Source of the DNA: CAVHXA01 sp963639765
GTDB lineage: Bacteria; Bacillota; Clostridia; Oscillospirales; Oscillospiraceae
DNA length: 19,283 nt
Direction of reading: 5' to 3'
NCBI GenBank assembly: GCA_963639765.1
Contig: CAVHXA010000033.1
Span: 1-19,283 of the forward strand
Below, piece by piece: positions 14,821 to 19,283 of the stretch (position 1 is the first letter of the stretch; each line of letters starts with the position of its first letter). The position numbers were made by a program, and so were the translations under genes. The notes beneath the pieces were generated by a model. That model saw nothing but the letters and a program-made list of their open reading frames with translations, ran no database searches and was not told the origin of the DNA.

Positions 14821-16113
14821 TCAGCTGGAGGGCCTGTAGCCCAACGCCTCGATCTGCCTGCCTCCGACATGTCCGGACAGAAAATACAGCACGGCTACAA
14901 CCGCCATCAGGGCGGCAAAAAGAATCCATGCAAGGTTATAGGTCCCGGTAATATCAAAGATAAACGCAGCGACGGTTGGACCGATAATCTGTCCGGCATT
15001 GCCCGCCATGTTCATCCACCCGCTCAGTACACCGTATTCCCTATCGCCGAAATTGCGTGCGGTGATCAAAAACGGAATGGTGGATGGTACCGCACCGCCA
15101 ATCAGATAGAGCGGGATCAGAATCGCGGAAAACGCCATATTTCCGGAGGAAAGGGCCATACAGACAAAGACGCCCGCATAAAACAGGGGGGCTATGACCG
15201 ATGTGCGTCGGATGTGCAGGATGTCAGACAGTATGCCCAGCAGGAATTTGCCCAGAATCATGGTGCCCAAGGCGCCGGCATACAGCTCGGCGGCCTGCGT
15301 GCTGCTGCCGGTTACCTCCGTAAAGTACGCAACAAACTGCGCACTGAAGGCGGAAGCGCCGATCATCGTGGTCAGGCCGGCCAGCCACTGTAACCACCAG
15401 CGGACGGTTTTCAAGGCCTGTCTGCCGGTAATGCCGGTCTTTTGCGTGGAAACACCGCCCGCGGCGGCAACCTCCTCTGCGGAGGGGTCGCCTATACGGG
15501 TGTCGAAATTTCTGTCGCTGGGCATGCTGACAACCAGCAGCAGCGCAATGGGGATCATAATGGCATTGATGCCCGCCATGGCCAGATATGCGGTACGCCA
15601 ACCGTAGCCGGCAATAACAGAGTGAACAATTTTAACCCAGACCAGAGCACCCGCACCGCTGCCCAGCATGCCGATAGACATGGCCGTGCCCTTGACCTTG
15701 GGACCGAACCAGTTGCTGACCATAATGGTTACGGGAAGATTGGTAGCGCCGCTCCAGCCGATGCCCTGAATTCCCGCCAGCAGATACAGCTGCCACAGAG
15801 CTGTGGCACGGGACATCAGCACATAACACACGCTGGTCAGTGTTACGCAGATCGTCAGCACATATTTTACCGGGAATTTCTTATAAAGCTTTCCGATAAA
15901 GGCCGAGCTGATCAGCATGGTGACCGTCATGATGGTGTTGGTCTGAATGTATGCGGTGCGGAGCACTCCCAGCTCGTTGCAAATGGGATCATAGAACAGC
16001 GACGAGCAGTTTACCTTGACAACATAGCAGATAAACATGGACATGAAGCCACAGAACAGCATTATCCATCCATAATAGAATCTGCCGTCGACTTTGAATA
16101 GATTCCGTTTCAA
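14821..16113 (-). CDS. Major facilitator superfamily transporter (OFA/oxalate-formate-like)
   Basis: A membrane carrier of about 430 residues with 12 predicted spans. The pattern FYYGWIMLFCGF, LAGIQGIGWSGATNLPVTIMVSNWFG and LGSGAGALVWV is that of OFA-type or monocarboxylate-like MFS members. The preferred start is TTG at 16113 with GGAGG seven bases upstream, giving MKRNLFKVDGRFYYGW; a longer frame from an ATG at 16188 lacks a ribosome binding site. It heads the cluster and lies downstream of a strong promoter at 16252-16281. With the SDR directly after it, uptake of an organic or sugar acid followed by oxidation or reduction is a reasonable inference. Confidence 0.88.
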   Translation of the reverse strand: MKRNLFKVDGRFYYGWIMLFCGFMSMFICYVVKVNCSSLFYDPICNELGVLRTAYIQTNTIMTVTMLISSAFIGKLYKKFPVKYVLTICVTLTSVCYVLMSRATALWQLYLLAGIQGIGWSGATNLPVTIMVSNWFGPKVKGTAMSIGMLGSGAGALVWVKIVHSVIAGYGWRTAYLAMAGINAIMIPIALLLVVSMPSDRNFDTRIGDPSAEEVAAAGGVSTQKTGITGRQALKTVRWWLQWLAGLTTMIGASAFSAQFVAYFTEVTGSSTQAAELYAGALGTMILGKFLLGILSDILHIRRTSVIAPLFYAGVFVCMALSSGNMAFSAILIPLYLIGGAVPSTIPFLITARNFGDREYGVLSGWMNMAGNAGQIIGPTVAAFIFDITGTYNLAWILFAALMAVVAVLYFLSGHVGGRQIEALGYRPSS

Positions 16114-16222
16114 AGAGCCACCTCCGTTTTTTGATGTGCAAAATGTCGATTTTTCTGCAGGAACAGCTTTGTAAATCTTTTTCCGCATATGAGGTTATCC
16201 GTTTCGAAAATTCGGAGCGAGG

Positions 16223-16240
16223 ATAAATATCAGGATTTAT
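16223..16240. promoter_or_regulatory. Downstream operator-like palindrome of the MFS promoter
   Basis: ATAAAT-ATCAGG-ATTTAT is a perfect 6-bp inverted repeat with its centre containing ATCAGGAT, the same half-site found twice at 16287-16305. It lies just downstream of the predicted transcription start. Confidence 0.45.
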
Positions 16241-16251
16241 TCTCAATAAGA

Positions 16252-16281
16252 AGTATACAAGAGGTTCGTATTTTTTGTCAA
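16252..16281 (-). promoter_or_regulatory. Sigma-A promoter of the MFS-SDR-permease cluster
   Basis: TTGACA (16281-16276) and TATACT (16257-16252) on the minus strand are separated by 18 bases. The -35 box is exact and the -10 has one mismatch. The start would be near 16245, about 130 bases upstream of the TTG start codon. Confidence 0.75.
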
Positions 16282-16286
16282 GGGCT

Positions 16287-16305
16287 ATCAGGAAAAAATC
16301 CTGAT
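16287..16305. promoter_or_regulatory. Operator-like palindrome upstream of the MFS promoter
   Basis: ATCAGGA-AAAAA-TCCTGAT is a perfect 7-bp inverted repeat starting six bases upstream of the -35 box. With the third copy of the half-site at 16229-16236 it suggests a regulator binding on both sides of the promoter. No regulator gene is adjacent. Confidence 0.5.
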
Positions 16306-16467
16306 TTGTGTAGTCAAGTCCAAAATTGTGTGTAAATATCTTCAGGCACGGTGTGCAGATGGGCACATTGGCCTCTTAATGACAAAGCTGCACAGATGGG
16401 AGCAGCAGTCAAGGCCGCACAGCGAGGCGTAAGCCGGTGCCTTGACGGCGGCGGACAGCTGTGCCAC

Positions 16468-16984
16468 TCATGCAGCAAGCAGCCGTTGCTGCTCGGCAGC
16501 AATCATGGTCAGTCTGGCTGGAACATCGGATTGCAGAAGCGCGGACATGGTGTCTCTGCTGAAGACCGCTTTCCCGACCAGCATTGCGTCGTGCAGCTCG
16601 ATGAGCACGGAGCCGATGAGCCGAAGCAGGGATCCCTCGTTGGGAAAAACGCCGATCACATTGGAGCATCGCTTCAATGTGATCGGCTTCGCTTCGGCAG
16701 TAATTCTCAAAAACCATTGTCCTGAACGGCTGCTCCCTGTGCCGAGGCACCTTCAGAGTGATACGTCCGATGCGGGTATTCAATTCCCGCTCCCGGCTCC
16801 CGTTTCGGCAGTCGGTGCGTTTCTCCGAACGTTCATACGGTGCAGCCTGCAGCTGCTCTGCCGATTCTGCCTGAAGAACCCTGTTGAGGCTGGTCTGCAG
16901 AATCTTTTTGAAAGCTTCTCCACTATTTTCGGAAAGTAACTCTAGAATTTCCGCCTAATCCAGTGTAATATGGAGCTGAGCCAT
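16468..16984 (-). pseudogene. IS256-type transposase pseudogene
   Basis: From ATG 16984 (AGGAGG upstream) the reading is MAQLHITLD, then an in-frame TAG where the frame resumes AEILELLSENSGEAFKKILQ. Past residue 60 it reads ELNTRIGRITLKVPRHREQP, the standard IS256 N-domain. After FENYCRSEA it jumps, in a second frame, to SNVIGVFPNEGSLLRLIGSV, the family's C-terminal motif, ending at 16468. The catalytic DDE core of roughly 200 residues is missing. The transposase is dead by nonsense, internal deletion and frameshift. Confidence 0.85.
16651..16687. repeat. 13-bp perfect inverted repeat at the transposase deletion junction
   Basis: GCCGATCACATTG (16651-16663) and CAATGTGATCGGC (16675-16687) are perfect complements with an 11-base centre that itself can pair, leaving a 3-base loop. 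The minus-strand 3' arm belongs to the normal C-terminal coding sequence (SNVIG). The other arm looks like a copied, inverted insertion exactly where the transposase core has been lost. Confidence 0.7.
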
Positions 16985-17079
16985 TGTGTTCGTCCTCCTC
17001 TGTATGGTGTTGGATTGGCCTTTAACACTATACCTGAAGAACGAGCCAGTGGCTCTTTTACTTTTCTGAATTTACACCA

Positions 17080-17283
17080 TTATACGGACTTTACCAACAC
17101 CAGCACCAGCAGAATCCAAAGTACTAAAACTATCGAAAATCGCTTTTCCAGGACGAGATCCTGCAATCCGTTTGCACCATATGCACTCTTTATGGCTGAC
17201 AGCCGCATGAACTCAACAGGGTATCCCAGGGCATCTCCGATACCGCCGCCGATGAGGCAGCCTCTGAATCGGTCCTGCAGCAT
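17080..17283 (-). pseudogene. ADP-ribosylglycohydrolase, truncated after about 45 residues
   Basis: The N-terminus MLQDRFRGCLIGGGIGDALG continuing YPVEFMRLS is the highly characteristic start of the DraG/ARH family, which removes ADP-ribose from proteins, DNA or free adducts using two magnesium ions. Family-like sequence ends near LQDLVLEK; the remaining residues are a hydrophobic missense tail running into the IS256 terminus at 17095 and stopping at 17080. The metal-binding aspartates that follow in intact members are absent, so this copy is inactive. The start codon shares its A with the preceding stop (TAATG), so it was the third gene of a coupled operon. Confidence 0.8.
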
Positions 17284-18143
17284 TATTCGTCATCCTCTCG
17301 CTTCGGCCTGTTCTTTTCGTTTTCTGCAAAGGCATTAAGAATCGCCTGGGCATGCTCTTTTCTTGATATTTTCGCACTCTCCGGGCGTTGAGTTATCACA
17401 ACATTGGGATAAAAACAAAATCTTTTGCTGATATCGTTGCCGATAATGATCTGATTGGTATCTTCACGCAAATCTACTCCGATTTTCTCAACGAATGAGT
17501 TCTCAACGAGCCTTGGCCTCTTTCCGGTCGGCTTGTACCACCAGTCGCCGGTGATGAACACAATGTGCGTCGGACGCAGAAAAGAGATTTCTTTTCGCAG
17601 AATGCACGCGCAGGAGTTCAATGTCGCGTTAATCAGCTTGTTATTCGGATTGCCGCCGCTGCACGAAGAAAGCTTATAGAGATTTGTCCATGCCAAATGC
17701 TCGGACCAATCGTCTCCAAAGCCCAGTTGCTCCATCACAGCGTGGCAGAGTTGGAAAAATGGGGAACGGTTGTAGTTATACTGCTGTTCATTTCCGTCGT
17801 CATCAACATAGCTGACGATTCCTTTGCCGATTTGGGCAGTGTCCATCGCGCTGGCGAAAATCTGATCCACGATTTCCTCAGCCGATCCGGGCTTAATTTT
17901 GCACCAGCTACCGTCTACGGCTCTGCCTACAAAGAGAATGCGAAGCGGCTTGCCCTGATATTCATTGCCGCAAAAGTGCTTGCCTTTCATCAGCGGCATA
18001 CCGGTAAGGCCGTTTTCGGCACTGCTCATTCGTTCCTTGAGAGGCTCGATCATCTTCACATATGACTTTTTGATATCTTCAATGGTACAATGCTGACCGC
18101 CGCAGAGCCCCAAATCAATCTTGTTCATTTCTGCCATTTTCAT
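17283..18143 (-). CDS. Conserved protein of unknown function, UDG-like fold suspected
   Basis: 286 residues, no signal peptide or membrane segment. I do not recognise a named family with certainty. The order of motifs is like the uracil-DNA glycosylase superfamily: strand LRILFVGRAVDGSW (67-80), NRSPFFQLCHAV (125-135), AWTNLYKLS (151-159), ILRKEISFLRPTHIVFITG (181-199) and, near the C-terminus, VVITQRPES (248-256), where UDG-like proteins often have a His-Pro. The histidine would be Arg253 here, so a base-excision role is only inference. Eight cysteines are scattered. The ATG at 18143 has AGGGGG five bases upstream; ATGs at 18137 and 18128 are alternatives. It overlaps the upstream gene by 29 bases and the downstream one by one. 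Confidence 0.8.
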   Translation of the reverse strand: MKMAEMNKIDLGLCGGQHCTIEDIKKSYVKMIEPLKERMSSAENGLTGMPLMKGKHFCGNEYQGKPLRILFVGRAVDGSWCKIKPGSAEEIVDQIFASAMDTAQIGKGIVSYVDDDGNEQQYNYNRSPFFQLCHAVMEQLGFGDDWSEHLAWTNLYKLSSCSGGNPNNKLINATLNSCACILRKEISFLRPTHIVFITGDWWYKPTGKRPRLVENSFVEKIGVDLREDTNQIIIGNDISKRFCFYPNVVITQRPESAKISRKEHAQAILNAFAENEKNRPKREDDE

Positions 18144-18480
18144 TCTGCCCCCTCATCATTTCTTTTATGCCTTGTTTAGCATCGAAAAACCACTTGTTAT
18201 CAGGTTCTACCCAGAGGACATATTGAACCTTGCCGAGCAAATGGTAGAGATAACGTTCGGTTTCCGGTTTCCCGTCCAGAATATAATCTGTGCGGGAACC
18301 CTTTATAATGCTGTCGGCAGCACCGAATTTGAGCGTAAAATACACTTCTTGGCGCAGTTCCCGCTTATAGTCATTCGAGACCGAACTCGAGGCCAAATCC
18401 GCCGCCTCCATGAAGCCCACTTTTTTCACAAATGCCATGTCGCATGGCTCGAATATAACCGTATCCCTTCTGAATTTCAT
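18115..18480 (-). CDS. Unrecognised 121-residue protein, first gene of the ARH operon
   Basis: A small soluble protein of about 14 kDa with mixed charge and no transmembrane segment. The N-terminal half holds FEPCDMAFVKKVGFMEAADL, the middle LRQEVYFTLKFGAADSI, and the C-terminal part KVQYVLWVEPDNKWFFD. No catalytic motif is obvious and I do not assign a family. The ATG at 18480 has GAGGAG seven bases upstream. It overlaps the UDG-like gene by 29 bases, so the two proteins are probably made together and may interact. A long leader containing three hairpins lies upstream. Confidence 0.75.
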   Translation of the reverse strand: MKFRRDTVIFEPCDMAFVKKVGFMEAADLASSSVSNDYKRELRQEVYFTLKFGAADSIIKGSRTDYILDGKPETERYLYHLLGKVQYVLWVEPDNKWFFDAKQGIKEMMRGQNENGRNEQD

Positions 18481-18792
18481 TTCCGGTCTCCTCAATGTAG
18501 AAAAATCGGTCTGACGCAGTACAAAAGACCCGCAAGGGTTCCCACCGAATCACGAAGTGCATTCGGTGCATTCCGCTAAGATACTCAGGACAGCGACTCG
18601 CTGCCCTTCTTAAAGCATAAAACTTCAAGCTGCTCGCTACTGTATCAGACCGATTATTCTTATACTTATACTACCATTTTCGCGCCGTGAAAACAACCCA
18701 CGGCTTCGATGACGAATGTCGCTTTCTTCGCTGTCTCCTATAGAGTTCGTAATAAAAGTCGAAATCCCTCTTTTTGAAATGCAAGTTCTCTG
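18481..18792 (-). other. Structured leader/intergenic region upstream of the ARH operon
   Basis: No gene is seen. Three compact hairpins occur: 18528-18539 (ACCC-GCAA-GGGT, followed on the minus strand by CTTTTGT), 18543-18568 (11 paired bases, a GAA triloop and one bulged C) and 18591-18603 (CAGCGA-C-TCGCTG). A weak promoter candidate on the minus strand is TTGTTT (18694-18689), 17 bases, TAGTAT (18671-18666), which would place all three in a leader of about 180 bases. A further pair, GCCGTG/CACGGC, lies at 18682-18702. It may be a regulatory leader, a small RNA, or recombination-site structure. Confidence 0.45.
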
Positions 18793-18888
18793 TTATGAAC
18801 AAAATAACGTGCGCTTATCCGTGGCATATTTAGTAATTATAACGAGATTTTTGTTGCTTCTAAACGTTTGGGCCAACACCTCCTTCAT
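18793..18888 (-). CDS. Possible 31-codon gene, perhaps truncated
   Basis: ATG at 18888 has a textbook AAGGAGG seven bases upstream, among the strongest ribosome binding sites in the window. The product would be 31 residues (MKEVLAQTFRSNKNLVIITK then an 11-residue tail) ending at a TAA at 18795-18793. It overlaps the preceding gene by 29 bases. The strong site with so short a frame suggests the start of a longer integrative-element gene whose rest was lost, but a genuine micropeptide is possible. Confidence 0.4.
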   Translation of the reverse strand: MKEVLAQTFRSNKNLVIITKYATDKRTLFCS

Positions 18889-19174
18889 TTTCAAACCTCC
18901 TTAACATGCTTGCACATCTGCGTGCCGACTCTCTTCGCTGCTCACTGTACGGTGCGGTCAGGCGGAAAGAGAATCGTCCCTTGTGGATTTCAAACTCCAT
19001 GCAGCCCGTGTCCGGGTCTGCGTCGGTCTGACGACACTCGCCGGGGTGAGCTGCGGCGTAGGCGGTCAGCCTGTTCTTTAGATCGGTGTTGTGTGTGCGA
19101 ATATAGATCAGCGGCTCTTTCTCGTCGAACCAGATTTCTGTGATTTTCTGGCTTTTTGTCAATCCTGTTTTCAT
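18860..19174 (-). CDS. Small conserved protein of integrative-element type, function unknown
   Basis: 104 residues beginning MKTGLTKSQKITEIWFDEKE and continuing PLIYIRTHNTDLKNRL, with no membrane segment. The style (a short acidic/basic protein of two beta-rich halves) resembles small hypothetical genes commonly carried by Firmicute conjugative or integrative elements; I do not assign a function. The ATG at 19174 has AAAGGGG about seven bases upstream, and the longer frame to the window edge is antisense to a recombinase remnant. It is followed by the 31-codon frame with a strong ribosome binding site. Confidence 0.7.
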   Translation of the reverse strand: MKTGLTKSQKITEIWFDEKEPLIYIRTHNTDLKNRLTAYAAAHPGECRQTDADPDTGCMEFEIHKGRFSFRLTAPYSEQRRESARRCASMLRRFENEGGVGPNV

Positions 19175-19192
19175 ATGTGGCCCCTTTCTGCT

Positions 19193-19283
19193 TCCTGTCG
19201 CGCAATGGTCTTTTTCCCAATGCTGATCGCGGAGCGGCTCGGACACGAGAAGGTGCAGACCACGATGGACACGTACAGCCACC
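19193..19283 (+). pseudogene. C-terminal end of a tyrosine recombinase/integrase (partial, runs off right edge)
   Basis: The plus strand reads PMLIAERLGHEKVQTTMDTY then SH in one open frame up to the window end. This is the C-terminal box of phage- and transposon-type integrases: the LGH histidine and the nucleophilic Tyr in TTMDTYSH. The upstream part, with the first catalytic Arg and the core-binding domain, is absent because the opposite-strand gene begins about 20 bases away. It is therefore 5'-truncated, a relic of an integrative element. Confidence 0.75.

Larger units (their letters stand above)
16310..17095 (-). mobile_element. Decayed IS256-family insertion sequence
   Basis: The right end, read on the minus strand from 17095, begins GGTAAAGTCCGTATAATG and continues GTGTAAA, very like the left terminus of IS256. 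The other end (about 16310-16335) has the related AGTCCAAAATTGTGTGTAAA in the opposite orientation. Between them lies a broken transposase. At about 785 bp it is far shorter than an intact 1.3-kb element, so it cannot move by itself. No target duplication is evident, and one end lies inside the ADP-ribosylglycohydrolase gene, so insertion was probably accompanied by a deletion. Confidence 0.8.

Noticed and set aside
16409..16783. 124-codon minus-strand frame as an independent hypothetical gene
   Set aside because: Its first third is IS256 transposase N-domain and the rest is an out-of-frame reading of the transposase C-terminus; it is part of the pseudogene.
18371..18628. 85-codon minus-strand frame upstream of the 121-residue gene
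   Set aside because: It lies over the hairpin region and then overlaps the real gene in another frame, with no ribosome binding site.

Overview
The window looks like chromosome of an anaerobic, low-to-mid-GC Gram-positive bacterium of the Clostridia (perhaps Oscillospirales-like). The evidence is AAGGAGG-type ribosome binding sites, consensus sigma-A promoters, TTG and GTG starts, and an anaerobe oxidative-stress cluster (rubrerythrin, flavin reductase-rubredoxin fusion, superoxide reductase, PerR). No rRNA, tRNA or CRISPR array is visible.

Layout. (1) 1-424: the first 15 codons of a secreted protein (minus strand). Its near-consensus promoter fires into an 18.5-copy CTGT/AGAC tetranucleotide repeat, which makes up the start of the transcript and is followed by a terminator-like hairpin. 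(2) 425-5904 (minus): a complete oligopeptide/dipeptide-type ABC importer operon in the order lipoprotein, two permeases, two ATPases, with its own promoter and a stem-loop separating the binding-protein gene from the rest. (3) 6106-7057 (minus): ybaB-recR with promoter and terminator. (4) 7253-8534 (minus): an HD phosphohydrolase and an iron-sulfur flavoprotein, divergent from (5) 8675-11480 (plus): rubrerythrin, flavin reductase-rubredoxin, desulfoferrodoxin, a QueD-like enzyme with a zinc ribbon, and PerR. Both promoters are perfect TTGACA-N17-TATAAT matches, and the plus promoter has an operator-like palindrome at +1. (6) 11492-16281 (minus): an OFA-like MFS carrier, a short-chain dehydrogenase, an SLC13-like permease and an extended SDR. 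The cluster looks catabolic, with a promoter surrounded by three copies of one half-site.

(7) 16310-19283 is accessory DNA. A decayed IS256-type insertion sequence (internally deleted, frameshifted, with a 13-bp inverted repeat at the apparent deletion junction) has cut off an ADP-ribosylglycohydrolase gene. That gene is the last member of a tightly coupled operon with an unrecognised 121-residue protein and a 286-residue protein that resembles the uracil-DNA-glycosylase fold. Upstream of this operon are a three-hairpin leader region, two small integrative-element genes, and the C-terminal end of a tyrosine recombinase running off the right edge.

How the parts work together: parts 4 and 5 form a peroxide/superoxide defence regulon with electron delivery (flavoprotein and rubredoxin to rubrerythrin and superoxide reductase) and probable PerR autocontrol. 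Part 2 imports peptides. The most novel material is the ADP-ribosylglycohydrolase / UDG-like / small-protein operon and the repeat-initiated leader at the left edge.
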